Positions 34,827 to 44,106 are shown, counted from the first letter of the stretch. The stretch: 64,000 nt of DNA from Spirochaetales bacterium (GCA_027306915.1 DAHUYW010000002.1:250-64249), one strand, 5' to 3'. Notes: a model not told the origin generated them from the sequence alone. A program made the numbers and translations.

Positions 34827-35417
34827 TCAACAGCGAGCGCGGTACCATTCCCACAACAGGTCGCGGTTCCAGACCTGCGCTTCGATGTAGTGAGCGAGCG
34901 AGCGGGGAACGTTCGTCTGCCAGCCCTCTTCGGGCATACCCTTTCGCTCGACGACCTCGCGAATCCGAGCGAGGGTGAAGAGCTCGCCGTGGTAGCCTTC
35001 CTGGAAGTGGGCGGGTTCTTTCGCCGCCGCGACCATCATCGACACCATGCTGTCAGGATAGGTGAAGCTCACCTCGGATTCTCGGAAAATGGAGAGCGGA
35101 ACCTCGATTTCCGCCGTCGACGCAAGGGTTGCCGGATCCACCATGCTCTCCGCCCACCGGGAGTGCCCGAGCACCAGGTAGATAGGTCGCGGCGTACACG
35201 GCGCTCCCCCTTGTGCGACGAACTCGCGGTACAGCCAGGCCTCGACCCCTCTCCGCGCGTCCAAATACTCTCGAGGATCCTTGAAGCGCTCCCAGAAGAC
35301 CGAGCCCTCCACGTAGAGCTCTTGCATGAGTCGAATAGCGTCGGCATCGGGAAGGTCCGAGAGGGACTGGAAGGGCTCGCCACCGCGGCGGTAATAGTGA
35401 ACAAGGTAATCGACCAC
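34827..35417 (-). CDS. Conserved hypothetical protein
   Basis: A 196-residue soluble protein without signal peptide. I do not recognise its family. It is Tyr/Trp/Arg-rich with 'YLVHYYRRGGEPFQSLSDLP', 'FKDPREYLDARRGVEAWLYR', 'PIYLVLGHSRW' and 'GYHGELFTLARIREVVERKG'. The last two look like conserved blocks of a compact alpha/beta fold, and two His and several Glu could bind metal. The GTG at 35417 was preferred to the longer frame because AGGAGGT lies six bases upstream and homology-like sequence begins there. It is convergent with the TPM gene. Confidence 0.7.
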   Translation of the reverse strand: MVDYLVHYYRRGGEPFQSLSDLPDADAIRLMQELYVEGSVFWERFKDPREYLDARRGVEAWLYREFVAQGGAPCTPRPIYLVLGHSRWAESMVDPATLASTAEIEVPLSIFRESEVSFTYPDSMVSMMVAAAKEPAHFQEGYHGELFTLARIREVVERKGMPEEGWQTNVPRSLAHYIEAQVWNRDLLWEWYRARC

Positions 35418-35535
35418 TCTCGACCTCCTTTCGCGCGAGAGCAACGACGCCCGTGCACGTTGGCGCCGGCGGAACCTGCGGCATCCTCGGCGGCGCACGG
35501 GCTATCTCGTAGGCGGTCTCCCGCCGAAAGCCGGG

Positions 35536-35883
35536 TCAGTCCGACTCGACCGGGGGCGCCTGAGCCTTGAGGTAGGAGGTGAGCGCCTGAACGTCCGCAT
35601 TGCTGAGCGCGGAGAGGCTGATGCCCGTGTTGAAGTGATCGTTCTCCTCGGCCGACCGAATGACAATCCCGCCGCATTCGATGCGATAGGTCTCGCCGGC
35701 CACGGGGAGGTTCAGAACGATCGAGACCTGGGTGTAGGGCTCGAGGAAGGTGGCCGTCTTGCAGAGGAGGCCGGTCCTGCTGAGGTTGATACCGGAGGCG
35801 TGGACGAAGGACTCGCGCCCATAGGAGAGCTCGACCATCTGCTCGATGGCGAAGCGCCCTCCCCGCCTGCGTTCCTTTGCCAT
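35536..35883 (-). CDS. PilZ-domain protein (cyclic-di-GMP receptor candidate)
   Basis: A 115-residue single-domain PilZ protein. The c-di-GMP-binding signature is present as 'RRGGRF' near the N-terminus (an RxxxR-like arginine motif) and 'NLSRTGL' (D/NxSxxG) some 27 residues later, followed by beta-strands 'TQVSIVLNLPVAGETYRIEC' and 'GGIVIRS'. Such proteins transmit c-di-GMP signals to motility or surface functions. The ATG at 35883 was chosen because a GGGGG-rich site precedes it and the upstream codons are not conserved. The first PilZ motif is slightly unusual, so binding should not be assumed. Confidence 0.85.
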   Translation of the reverse strand: MAKERRRGGRFAIEQMVELSYGRESFVHASGINLSRTGLLCKTATFLEPYTQVSIVLNLPVAGETYRIECGGIVIRSAEENDHFNTGISLSALSNADVQALTSYLKAQAPPVESD

Positions 35884-35963
35884 GCGTACCCCCTTTCTTG
35901 CGCGCGATGCGGGATTCCCCATCTTACCGGCCGGCCGCAAGGGTTGTCAAATGACCAGAGGAG

Positions 35964-37280
35964 CTACAGCACATCCTCCAACAGCACGTCGAGGAGGAGC
36001 GCGGCCGTCCACGAGAAATTGTCGGAGCCGTGGCCCTTTCCGGCCTCTGGATCGAAGTACTCGTAGAAACCGTAGGTCTTCGGAAGCTCGATGATCGACT
36101 GGCGGATGCGACGGGCGTAGTCATGATAGCCGTAGCGCCGAAGGCCGTGGAACAGCAGCCAGTTGATGTTGATCCAGATCGGACCGCGCCAATAGCGGTT
36201 AGGGGAATAGCCCGGAGCCTCCCGGTCGTAGCTGGGTACCGTCCATGAATGCTCGTCGAGGCGCGAAAAGTGGCGCGAATCGAGAAGGTGCATGATCCCT
36301 TCCGCCCTGACGGCGGTCGGGGCCATCGCAAAAAGGGGCGAAAATCCCGAGGCGACATGGCTTTCGATCTGCCTTCCCTCGGCGAGGTCGAAATCGAAGT
36401 AGATCCCCTCGTCTTCATTCCACAGCTTCGCGTTCATCGCCTCGGTCGTGCGGCGGGCGGCATCGTGGTGTTCCGTCGGATCCTTGCCGATCAGCCGCGC
36501 GATGGATGCGAGATCGTGGTTTGCCTGGGCAAGAATTGAATTGAAAAGAACATCCTGTATGAGGAAGGGACAAACCCCGCGAATGCGCTCCTCGTCGTAG
36601 TCGCAGTCGTAGAAGACCTTTACGAGGTAGGCGTACCGATCGTAGTCGTCGTCGCTCGGGCGGTCCTTGCTCGAGACGACTGAGGTATCGGCTCGCTTGT
36701 AGGCGGGAATCATCTCCTTCGTGAGCTTGATGCGCTTGAGGGCGCGGTCCCAAACCGGCGAATTGTCCTCGCCGGATTCCCACGGATGGCGGATGTAGAC
36801 CAGCCCTTCCCTGTCCGGATCGCGCTCTCGATAGAGGTATTCGTGCCAGGCGACCAGGCGGGGATACATCTCCTCCAGGAAGGCCGCCGCACGCTTTTTG
36901 TCCGTGGCGTGATGGTAGACGCGAAAGACGGCCGATGCGTGAATCGGCGGCTGCACGATGCCGGAAGTCCGAGGATCGCGACTCGCGTGAGGCGATCGCC
37001 CGGTCTGCCAGAAATCGGGACCCGGAAAGTAGTCCTGAGCCTTCGGGTTGAAGACGATGTGGGGCAAGAGCCCGTTGTCCCATTGGCCCCGAAAAAGCGT
37101 AGTAAGCTCCTGCTCCGCCCTTTGCTGATCATAGTGAGCGTTGCCGATGGCGATGAAGGCGGAATCCCAGCTCCACTGGTGAGGATACAGCTGCGGAGCA
37201 GGCTTGGTGGACGCTCCGAGCCAGTTTGCCGCGAGGACGGACTTTGCCCTCTCGACGAGCTCATGATAATCCGTCGCCAT
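35964..37280 (-). CDS. Glycoside hydrolase family 63-like, mannosylglycerate hydrolase type
   Basis: A 438-residue (alpha/alpha)6-barrel hydrolase resembling bacterial GH63 and mannosylglycerate hydrolases. The N-terminal motif 'QWSWDSAFIAIGNAHYD', 'GLLPHIVFNP', 'GIVQPPIHASAVFRV', 'YIRHPWESGEDNSPVWD' and the C-terminal 'YWRGPIWININWLLFHGLRR' with 'GFYEYFDPEAGKG' fit that group. These enzymes release mannose from mannosylglycerate or mannosylglucosylglycerate, compatible solutes, in the cytoplasm. No synthesis or uptake genes for such solutes are nearby. The substrate is therefore inferred from family resemblance only. Confidence 0.85.
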   Translation of the reverse strand: MATDYHELVERAKSVLAANWLGASTKPAPQLYPHQWSWDSAFIAIGNAHYDQQRAEQELTTLFRGQWDNGLLPHIVFNPKAQDYFPGPDFWQTGRSPHASRDPRTSGIVQPPIHASAVFRVYHHATDKKRAAAFLEEMYPRLVAWHEYLYRERDPDREGLVYIRHPWESGEDNSPVWDRALKRIKLTKEMIPAYKRADTSVVSSKDRPSDDDYDRYAYLVKVFYDCDYDEERIRGVCPFLIQDVLFNSILAQANHDLASIARLIGKDPTEHHDAARRTTEAMNAKLWNEDEGIYFDFDLAEGRQIESHVASGFSPLFAMAPTAVRAEGIMHLLDSRHFSRLDEHSWTVPSYDREAPGYSPNRYWRGPIWININWLLFHGLRRYGYHDYARRIRQSIIELPKTYGFYEYFDPEAGKGHGSDNFSWTAALLLDVLLEDVL

Positions 37281-37357
37281 TTTCTCAATCCCCCTTCGGA
37301 CTAACCATGATTATCATAGTCAGATATGTCAAAGAAGCAATGAGCTTCCCGCTGGGG

Positions 37358-38773
37358 TCAATCGCGCTCGGCGGACCTCATCACGGCCGCCATCACGCTC
37401 GCCGCTTCTGCGCGCCGGGATTTGAGACCCGCGGCCACGAACAAAAAGAGGATGAAGAAGTAGCCGACGATCCGGTAGGAGGAGAGGTAGCCGGCCGCCC
37501 CCCCGCCGAAGCTCGCCGCGAGCGCGCCGACGAGCGCCCCGCTTGTTATCTGTCCGATGCTCGTGAAAACCGTGATGAGCCCTTGTGCTACCGTGCGGAA
37601 CTCCTTCGGGGCCTCGTGGAGCATGACGTAGCGGATCGGAGCGCCAAGGAGGGCCGAGATTCCAAGACCTATCGCGACACCGCCGCCTACATAGGCGGCG
37701 AAGCTCCTTCCGAGATACCCGGCAACGAGGAGTCCGAGGATCGAAAAAAGGACACCGAGAGCGATCACCAAGCGGGAGCCCGCGTGGTCGAGAAGCCTCC
37801 CCCACAGGGGGGAAAAGATCGCGACTGCGATGACCGGAGCCAGGAGGAGAAAGCTCGCCGTGCTGGCGCTCACCGCGAATACCGCAACCGTGAGGGCCGG
37901 TACGAAGACCAGGGAGCCTTCCGAGAAACCTGCGGCAAGGGAGAGGAGGCTTGCGAGAACTATCTGGCGGTTCCGAAAGAGCTCGGGATGGAGGACGGGA
38001 TCGGCGGCTCGGCGCTCGAAGAGGATCAGCACCGGAACGCCCGAGATCGCCGCGAGGAGGAACGGAAAAACCCGCTCCGAGATCAGGGTCCGCGGAAAGT
38101 CGCTCGACTCGATGTGATTGATCCCGAAGGCGAGCGCCGCGAGCATGAGCGCGAGGGTGATCATTCCCGGGAGGTCGAACGGGCGCGGCTCGGCGGGCTT
38201 CGTGCTGGGTAGGGCTCGTGCGCTCAGGATGAAGACGATTATTGCAAAGGGGATGTTGACGATAAACAGCCAGCGCCAGCTCAGCATCAAGAGCAGCCCA
38301 CCGATCGGCGGGCCGAGAAGAAACGCAACGCCCCATACCGCGCCGATGAGCCCGAGCGACCTTCCGCGCTTCTCAACGGGAAAGGTTTCGCCGATGACGG
38401 CGCTTGCGACCGGCCAGAGCCCGCCCGCGCTGAAGCCCTGGATCGCGCGTCCGACCAGCACGAGCGAGAAGTCGGGGGCAAGGGCCACCACGAGCGAGCC
38501 GACGGCAAAAGAGACTACATCGAGGAGGTAAACCGGCCGGCGGCCCATCCGGTCGCTCAGCTTGGACATGAAGAGCGTTCCAGTGAGATTGAAGAGCACA
38601 TAGATTGAAAAGACCCAGCCGATCGCACGGTCGCTGATCGCGAAGCCGCCGCGGATCGCAGGGAGGGCGGGACCGACTATCGCGATGTCCAGCGCTCCCA
38701 TCAGAACTCCGAGAAAAAGCACGAGAAGAAGCCTCTTCCGCGAGGCTTCGTCACGTGAGTCAGAGAATCTCAC
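37358..38773 (-). CDS. MFS transporter, DHA2-like drug/proton antiporter
   Basis: A 471-residue inner-membrane protein with about 14 hydrophobic helices. MFS motif A 'SKLSDRMGRRPVYLLDVVSF' lies between helices 2 and 3, and 'LGPPIGGLLLMLSWRWLFIV' is the DHA2 motif C-type segment of helix 5. 'NRQIVLASLLSLAAGFSEGS' follows the long middle. This points to proton-driven efflux, substrate unknown. It starts with GTG and a GGGAG site. The next gene (SDR) is divergent. Confidence 0.9.
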   Translation of the reverse strand: MRFSDSRDEASRKRLLLVLFLGVLMGALDIAIVGPALPAIRGGFAISDRAIGWVFSIYVLFNLTGTLFMSKLSDRMGRRPVYLLDVVSFAVGSLVVALAPDFSLVLVGRAIQGFSAGGLWPVASAVIGETFPVEKRGRSLGLIGAVWGVAFLLGPPIGGLLLMLSWRWLFIVNIPFAIIVFILSARALPSTKPAEPRPFDLPGMITLALMLAALAFGINHIESSDFPRTLISERVFPFLLAAISGVPVLILFERRAADPVLHPELFRNRQIVLASLLSLAAGFSEGSLVFVPALTVAVFAVSASTASFLLLAPVIAVAIFSPLWGRLLDHAGSRLVIALGVLFSILGLLVAGYLGRSFAAYVGGGVAIGLGISALLGAPIRYVMLHEAPKEFRTVAQGLITVFTSIGQITSGALVGALAASFGGGAAGYLSSYRIVGYFFILFLFVAAGLKSRRAEAASVMAAVMRSAERD

Positions 38774-39025
38774 CCAAGAATCTCCCGATAAGTTAGTTCA
38801 AGAACACGGCCGCGTGCCCACGATTGAAGGTAGAAGGCTGTGCCTCCGGCGGCAACTGAATTCGCTCGGGTCCGACGAGACGCCGTTTGCGCCAGGATCG
38901 CGGGCCTGAGCGCCTGCGCGGGGCCGCATGCGCGCTCCTTCGACCGATTCCGCGGCGCAGCCGCCGTCCGTATTCTCGCAGCGTCGAATCGGGGCTATCA
39001 TCGCCCCACAGTTGGAGGAGGTTGA
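38774..39025. other. Divergent intergenic region between MFS and SDR genes
   Basis: The gap holds the ribosome sites of both flanking genes: GGGAG for the MFS gene at about 38785 and GGAGGAGG for the SDR gene at 39014-39021. The short frames here show no recognisable protein. No promoter could be fixed with confidence. Confidence 0.4.
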
Positions 39026-39859
39026 ATGGCAACCGTTGTCGTCACCGGCGCATCGAAGGGGATAGGGCGGGCGACCGCCCTGCGCCTGGATCGAAAGGGA
39101 TATACCGTCTTTGCGGGGGTTCGCAGCGAGAGTGATGAAGAAAGCCTGCGACAGGTCGCCTCGGAGCGTCTTCGGCCGATCATGCTCGATATCACCATCC
39201 GCGACCACATCCTATCGGCGGCCAAAGCGATTGCAGCGGCGGTCGGTTCCGCCGGCCTCGACGGTCTTATCAACAACGCCGGTATCGCGGTGCCGGCTCC
39301 GCTCGAGTTCTTGCCTATCGACGAGTTCCGCCGCCAGATCGAAGTCAATCTCGTCGGCCAGCTCGCGGTGACGCAGGCGTTGCTTGAGCTCGTTCGGTCG
39401 GCGAGGGGGCGCGTCATCAACATCACCTCCGTCGGAGGAAGGATTGCGGGGCCGATGCTCGGCGCCTACCACGCCTCCAAGTTCGCGATGGAGGCGCTCA
39501 CCGACACGCTCCGCCAGGAGCTCGCCCCTTGGCGCATCCAGGTCGTGAGCATCGAGCCGGGTGCGGTGGCGACGCCGATCTGGGAAACCAGCCTTCGGGT
39601 CGCAGATCACCTCACCTCGTTGATACCCGAACGCGCCCGTGAATACTATGGGGTTTCTATCTCGCGAAAAAGATCAGAGGCTGAGCGCTCGGCAAAGCTC
39701 GGAATCCCTCCGGAGCGGGTCGCCGCGGTCGTCGAGCGGGCCCTCGTGGCACCCCGGCCCCGAACTCGCTACGCGGTCGGTCCGGACGGAAAGCTCGGCG
39801 CCAGCATCCTTGCGAAGCTGCCGGACCGGCTTCGGGACCGGATCCTGTCCATGCGGTAG
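39026..39859 (+). CDS. Short-chain dehydrogenase/reductase
   Basis: A 277-residue classical SDR. It has the cofactor motif 'TGASKGIG' (8-15), 'NNAG' in 'LDGLINNAGIAV', the catalytic Ser in 'VINITSVGGRIAG', and the Tyr/Lys pair in 'AYHASKFAMEALTD'. The following 'IEPGAVATPIWE' is the usual PG motif. The family oxidises or reduces alcohols, sterols or sugars; the long C-terminus suggests the 17-beta-HSD-like/retinol type. A strong GGAGGAGG ribosome site precedes the ATG. Substrate unknown. Confidence 0.93.
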   Translation: MATVVVTGASKGIGRATALRLDRKGYTVFAGVRSESDEESLRQVASERLRPIMLDITIRDHILSAAKAIAAAVGSAGLDGLINNAGIAVPAPLEFLPIDEFRRQIEVNLVGQLAVTQALLELVRSARGRVINITSVGGRIAGPMLGAYHASKFAMEALTDTLRQELAPWRIQVVSIEPGAVATPIWETSLRVADHLTSLIPERAREYYGVSISRKRSEAERSAKLGIPPERVAAVVERALVAPRPRTRYAVGPDGKLGASILAKLPDRLRDRILSMR

Positions 39860-39948
39860 CGCGGGTTCCATCTGGAGACCGCGCGCCGGTTGCGCAGGTA
39901 AATGTAGTACAATAACGCCGAAAGACCCGAGTCAGGGAGGCGAGAAGG

Positions 39949-40464
39949 ATGGCCGAGAAAGCCGGTATCACGGTTGACCAGATGAATGAGGAAGCGCGGG
40001 TACGATTGATCGATGGCTTGGAGAACAAGGGCGCACATCTTTCCTTCGAGGATGCGGTTCGCGATTTCCCGGAGAATCTCATGAACGAAAAGCCGTCTCA
40101 CGTTCCCTACACGTTCTGGCACCAGTTGGAGCACATCAGGAGAACACAGGAGGATATGCTGCGCTACATCCGGGACCCGAGCTACGTGGCCCCCGTATGG
40201 CCCAAGGACTACTGGCCGGACCAGAGCGCGAGGACCGACCGCAAGGGCTGGGACACGACAATTCGAAAATACCTTGCCGACCGCAAGACCTTTGTCGAAC
40301 TGGTAGCTGACCCCACGACGAATCTCCTCGCGCCCGTGAAGCGCTTGAACAACCGCAGCGTCCTTAGGTGCGCCCTCATCGTCATCGACCATACCGCCTA
40401 TCATCTTGGCGAGCTCGTGATGGGGAGGCAGATCCTCGGCGCCTGGAAGTCAGAGCTCGCGTAG
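39949..40464 (+). CDS. DinB-family metal-dependent four-helix protein
   Basis: A 171-residue DinB/DUF664-type four-helix bundle. The metal-binding histidines are visible in 'YTFWHQLEHIRRTQEDMLRY' and in 'IVIDHTAYHLGELVMGRQIL' near the C-terminus, giving the usual triad. Family members include thiol-S-transferases using bacillithiol or mycothiol and proteins of unknown role. GGGAGG and AAGG precede the ATG. It probably stands as a single gene after the SDR gene. The specific function is unknown. Confidence 0.88.
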   Translation: MAEKAGITVDQMNEEARVRLIDGLENKGAHLSFEDAVRDFPENLMNEKPSHVPYTFWHQLEHIRRTQEDMLRYIRDPSYVAPVWPKDYWPDQSARTDRKGWDTTIRKYLADRKTFVELVADPTTNLLAPVKRLNNRSVLRCALIVIDHTAYHLGELVMGRQILGAWKSELA

Positions 40465-40740
40465 CCGTCAACCGCGCGGGCCGACGGGAGGCAGCCTTGC
40501 CGGAAGCCACGCTCTTCGCCTTGGTGACAGCCGAGAGGTTTCCCTTGGCAAGAAGGCGCGCCGCTACCGACAATCAGCGCGTTCAAGCGGCAGGGCGGCT
40601 TCGGGACGGCCCGAGAGAAGAGGCTGCCGCGCCGCGAGCAGGCGATCGCCGCTGCGGCCCACCTGCGTGATTCCCTCGGCTCGACACGATTCGCTTCTGC
40701 GAGAAATGGGGCCTGCTCGGTGCGCCTCGAAGGTAGGGAC
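40465..40740. other. Gap of about 275 bases without a supported gene
   Basis: Several frames are open because of the high GC content, but none has a plausible start and recognisable domain. One plus-strand frame continuous with the DHFR-like gene reads 'PTISAFKRQGGFGTARE...'; this could be a relic or chance. The ribosome site AAGG for the next gene lies near 40731. Confidence 0.35.
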
Positions 40741-41301
40741 GTGGCAAAGCTCATATACATGGCGATTAGCTCGCTCGACGGATACGTCGCGGACGAAGAG
40801 GGTGCCTTCGACTGGGCAGCCCCGGATGAGGAGGTGCATGCCTTCGTCAACGACCTTCTGCACCCGATCGGAGCCTACCTTTACGGGCGCCGAATGTATG
40901 AGACGATGCTCTTCTGGGAGACAGCGTCCGCTCTCGCCGGCCAACCGCCGATTGTCCGGGAGTTCGCCGAGATGTGGCGCGCCGCCGATAAGATCGTGTA
41001 CTCCAGGACGCTGAAAGCGGCGTCCAGCGCGAGAACGCGGATCGAGCATGATTTCGACCCCGAGGCGGTTCGGCGGATGAAGGCGGGCGCGTCAAGCGAC
41101 ATCACCGTCGGCGGTTCCGAGCTCGCCGCCCAGGCGTTTCGGGCGGGTCTGGTCGACGAGTGCCACCTCTTCCTCGCGCCGGTCCTTGTCGGCGGGGGCA
41201 GGCGCTCGCTTCCCGACGGGCTCTTCGTGAGGCTCGAGCTCCTGGAGGAGCACCGTTTCACGGGCGGCGCCGTCTTCCTTCGCTACCGCATAGGCGTCTA
41301 A
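40741..41301 (+). CDS. Dihydrofolate-reductase-like protein (RibD C-terminal/YwjB type)
   Basis: A 186-residue protein of the RibD-C/DHFR-like fold. It has 'LIYMAISSLDGYVADEEGAF' at the N-terminus, 'GAYLYGRRMYETMLFWE', 'IVYSRTLK', 'DITVGGSELAAQAFRAGLVD' (NADP-binding) and 'ECHLFLAPVLVGGGRRSLPD'. This is the 'dihydrofolate reductase family protein' group rather than true FolA. The GTG at 40741 has an AAGG site upstream; another GTG at 40720 is possible. A reductase role is likely, with substrate unknown. Confidence 0.88.
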   Translation: MAKLIYMAISSLDGYVADEEGAFDWAAPDEEVHAFVNDLLHPIGAYLYGRRMYETMLFWETASALAGQPPIVREFAEMWRAADKIVYSRTLKAASSARTRIEHDFDPEAVRRMKAGASSDITVGGSELAAQAFRAGLVDECHLFLAPVLVGGGRRSLPDGLFVRLELLEEHRFTGGAVFLRYRIGV

Positions 41302-41314
41302 GCGGAGGTGCGCG

Positions 41315-42529
41315 CTACAACCTACTGCCCTTCCAGGTGACCCGGCGGCTCACGAGAGCGCGCACGGTCAGGTAGGAGTTGAAGACCATCGTAAACAGGA
41401 GGTTCGGGACGAAGCAGAGCCAGTAGCGGCGGAAGCCCTGCCGCGTGCGCAGGCCCGAAAGGAAGGCCATGATCCCCATCGTGACGAAAGAGGTCGCGGT
41501 GAGCAGGCCGAGGAGCGGATAGAGCGGGATGAAAGGAACTGCCGCGACGCTTGCCGTGAGGTAGAGCATGAGGTAGCCGTAGGAGAAGCGTGTCGACGGG
41601 TCGTCGGAGAAGAGCCCTCCGACGTGCCAGCGCACCTCCTGGGCCGCAACCTCGGCGAGGCTCGGCTGGGGCTCGGTCACCACGAGCGTCGCCCGGTCGA
41701 AAAGGGCGCACACCTTCCAATTCGTCCGCGTGCGAATCGCAGCGATAAGAGCGGCGTCCTCGGTGGTGGAAAACCCGAGCGACTTGAAACCGCCTACCTC
41801 GCGAAGCGCAGCCGCGCGAATCGAGAGGTTGTTGCCGAAGCCTCCGGTGGGCATCCCGATTCCCACCGTTCCGGCGGTGTAGCCGTATTTGAACAGGTGA
41901 TCGAAGGCGTGAAAGCGGGAAACCGCACCCCGATCCTGCCGCGTGGTGATGGCACCGATCACGAGCCCCACGCGAGGGTCGAGGTAGCAGCGGGAGGTCT
42001 CCTTTACCCAGCAGTCAGGCACAAGGCAGTCCGCGTCGGTAAAGAGGATCACCTCGTTTTCGACCTCGGCGCATCCGGCGGCAAGGGCGCGCTGCTTTGG
42101 GTTCCCTCCGTGGGGCGGCTCGTCGATCCTCACCAGGCGAACGCGGCCGGGGTGGAGCGCGGCAAACTCGGCGAGGAGCGCGGGGGTGCGATCGGTCGAC
42201 CGATCGTCCACGAAGACCATTCCAAAGTCCGAGTGCGATTGGCGCTCAAGCGACGCGAAAAGGCGGGGCAGATTCGCCTCCTCGTTCCGCGCGGCGACGA
42301 CGACCGTGATGGAGGGCGAAACGGGGAGGTCACCCTCCGGCCGCGTTCGTTCAGATGACGCAGCGGTCACGAGGCTCACCCGGCCGGATTGCGGCGAGGC
42401 GAGCCTTTCCCGCGCCCTCCGCTTCCAGAGCGCGACCCGCGCAACACCGACATAGAGGGTCATATGAACGGCGACGATACCGGCGCTTAAGACAATGACA
42501 ATACCTTCGATGATCGCCCGCGCAAGCAC
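41315..42529 (-). CDS. Membrane-bound family 2 glycosyltransferase
   Basis: A 404-residue GT2 enzyme. Membrane helix at ~5-30, catalytic GT-A domain (~70-300) with 'SITVVVAARNEEANLPRLFA', 'FVDDRSTDRTPALL', the DxD-type 'FTDADC' and the 'TTEDAALIAAIR' (ED) acceptor motif. Two or three C-terminal helices (~310-390) follow. The layout resembles processive or lipid-linked glycosyltransferases such as IcaA/CrtQ-like enzymes. It lacks the QxxRW motif of polysaccharide synthases ('QEVRWHVGG' replaces it), so the product may be a glycolipid. A PAP2 phosphatase gene lies 81 bases upstream on the same strand. Confidence 0.88.
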   Translation of the reverse strand: MLARAIIEGIVIVLSAGIVAVHMTLYVGVARVALWKRRARERLASPQSGRVSLVTAASSERTRPEGDLPVSPSITVVVAARNEEANLPRLFASLERQSHSDFGMVFVDDRSTDRTPALLAEFAALHPGRVRLVRIDEPPHGGNPKQRALAAGCAEVENEVILFTDADCLVPDCWVKETSRCYLDPRVGLVIGAITTRQDRGAVSRFHAFDHLFKYGYTAGTVGIGMPTGGFGNNLSIRAAALREVGGFKSLGFSTTEDAALIAAIRTRTNWKVCALFDRATLVVTEPQPSLAEVAAQEVRWHVGGLFSDDPSTRFSYGYLMLYLTASVAAVPFIPLYPLLGLLTATSFVTMGIMAFLSGLRTRQGFRRYWLCFVPNLLFTMVFNSYLTVRALVSRRVTWKGSRL

Positions 42530-42610
42530 AGCTTTCCTCCGCCTTCGTCTGAAACGCCAGGCTCGATCATCCTACCACAGCATATTGCGATTTGCACCAC
42601 CGTGGGGCGA

Positions 42611-43303
42611 CTATCCGCGCTGGGAAAGCCCTCTGTGCGCAAGCGCGACGGCCAACACCCACGGAATCCCGACCAAAAGCGATCCGGCGGTATCGCTCGG
42701 GTAATGCGTGCCAAGGTAGATCCGGCTTACGGCCACCGCAAGGATCCAGAGAAAGAACACCCCTCCCCAAGCTCGGTGGCCCGACTGCCAGAGCCTCAAG
42801 CCGATAAGCCCGTAGAACGCTGTCGCCGCAGTGACGTGTCCGCTCGGAAAGCTGTACAAGCCCTCGGCGCCGAAGAAGGAAGAAAGCCCGGGTGGCTGCC
42901 GTGCGAAGAGCAGCTTGAGGAGGTCGTTGAGCCCGACTGCGCCAACCACGCCGACGAAGATCGTCATGGAATCGAGGCGACGTCTTCGAAGCCAGAGCCA
43001 CACGGCGATCACGACCGTCAGAACGACGAGACCGCGTTTCCCCATGAACGAGACGACCCGCATGACCGGAGTGACGGCGGGGGAAGCCAGGGAGTCGACA
43101 GCATGGGTGATAGCGGCGTCCCAGGGGAGGACCGATCGATCGAGGACGCTGCGCGCGAGAACGGCAAACAGAGCGAGGGAAAGGGCGATTACGACGACCA
43201 GAGGCAGCCACGTCGGACGTCGAGGCGGGCCCGCGCCTCCATCGCGACATCCGTGGAACGCGTTGGGAGGGTAGAAGCTCATCACCACCAAGTCTACTTC
43301 CAT
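42611..43303 (-). CDS. PAP2-family lipid phosphatase
   Basis: A 230-residue membrane protein with five or six helices and the full PAP2 signature: C1 'KLLFARQPP' (KxxxxxxRP-like), C2 'YSFPSGHVTAA' and C3 'SRIYLGTHYPSD'. It dephosphorylates lipid phosphates such as phosphatidate or undecaprenyl diphosphate at the outer face of the inner membrane. Two ATGs are possible (43303 and 43282); no strong ribosome site decides. It is adjacent to the GT2 gene, which suggests shared lipid-linked sugar chemistry. Confidence 0.9.
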   Translation of the reverse strand: MEVDLVVMSFYPPNAFHGCRDGGAGPPRRPTWLPLVVVIALSLALFAVLARSVLDRSVLPWDAAITHAVDSLASPAVTPVMRVVSFMGKRGLVVLTVVIAVWLWLRRRRLDSMTIFVGVVGAVGLNDLLKLLFARQPPGLSSFFGAEGLYSFPSGHVTAATAFYGLIGLRLWQSGHRAWGGVFFLWILAVAVSRIYLGTHYPSDTAGSLLVGIPWVLAVALAHRGLSQRG

Positions 43304-43425
43304 GGGGCAAGAAAAACCGGAGCGCCGGCAGACTCGTCGATCTCCCCGACCGCCGCTTCCGGCAGCCGGCTCCCGATTGACGAAGAGAACGCCCCACGCT
43401 ACCCTTTCAAGGGAAGGAGAGATAC

Positions 43426-44019
43426 ATGCGGATTCGCTACAATGCCCCCGTCACCCTCACCTTTGCGCTCGCGGCTACCGCCCTCCTCGCTATCGACTCG
43501 ATCTTCGGGGCGCACCTCATCGCCAATTACTTCACCCTTCCGGGAGCCGGCCAGTTCAATTGGGGCAATGTGTTCTCCTACTTCAGGCTCTTCAGCTACA
43601 CGCTCGGCCATGCGAGCTGGCCCCACCTGATCGGCAACTTCTCGTTCATCCTTCTCCTCGGTCCCATCCTCGAGGAGAAACACGGCTCGCTCCAGCTTCT
43701 GCTCCTGATGCTCGTCACGGCGTTTATCACCGGGCTCATCAACGTGATCTTCTTCCCGACCGGGCTGCTCGGCGCAAGCGGAATCGCCTTCATGATGATC
43801 CTCCTCATCTCCTTCACGAACATCAAGTCAGGCGAGGTCCCCCTCACCTTTTTTCTCGTGCTCATCGTCTACCTCGTGGAGCAGATCATTCCCTCGCTCG
43901 GGTCAAAGAACATCTCCGAGATGGCGCACATTATCGGCGGGCTGTGCGGCGGTCTCTTCGGCTTCCTCCTTCCTGCCGGAGGACGCGCCGGAGCGACGAA
44001 ACAGATCCCTTCGCCGTAG
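43426..44019 (+). CDS. Rhomboid-family intramembrane serine protease
   Basis: A 197-residue membrane protein with six helices. Catalytic Ser118 lies in 'LLGASGIAF' and His168 in 'MAHIIGGLCGG', the two residues of the rhomboid dyad. The oxyanion helper motif HxxxN is present as 'HLIGN' (67-71). Rhomboids cleave substrates within the membrane. GGAAGGAG precedes the ATG. The gene stands upstream of the prfA cluster but is separated from it by a promoter. Confidence 0.9.
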   Translation: MRIRYNAPVTLTFALAATALLAIDSIFGAHLIANYFTLPGAGQFNWGNVFSYFRLFSYTLGHASWPHLIGNFSFILLLGPILEEKHGSLQLLLLMLVTAFITGLINVIFFPTGLLGASGIAFMMILLISFTNIKSGEVPLTFFLVLIVYLVEQIIPSLGSKNISEMAHIIGGLCGGLFGFLLPAGGRAGATKQIPSP

Positions 44020-44071
44020 GGCCCGCGGGCCGGCTTCGCCGAGCGTGTTGACACCCGTCCACCGGCGCTCG

Positions 44072-44100
44072 TTGAAGCTGCGCCCCGTTTCTGGTATTCT
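44072..44100 (+). promoter_or_regulatory. Promoter of the small protein-prfA-prmC cluster
   Basis: TTGAAG (44072-44077), 17 bases and TATTCT (44095-44100). The ATG at 44107 falls six bases after the -10 box, where transcription would start, so this message appears leaderless for its first gene. Confidence 0.65.
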
Positions 44101-44106
44101 TAGGCT

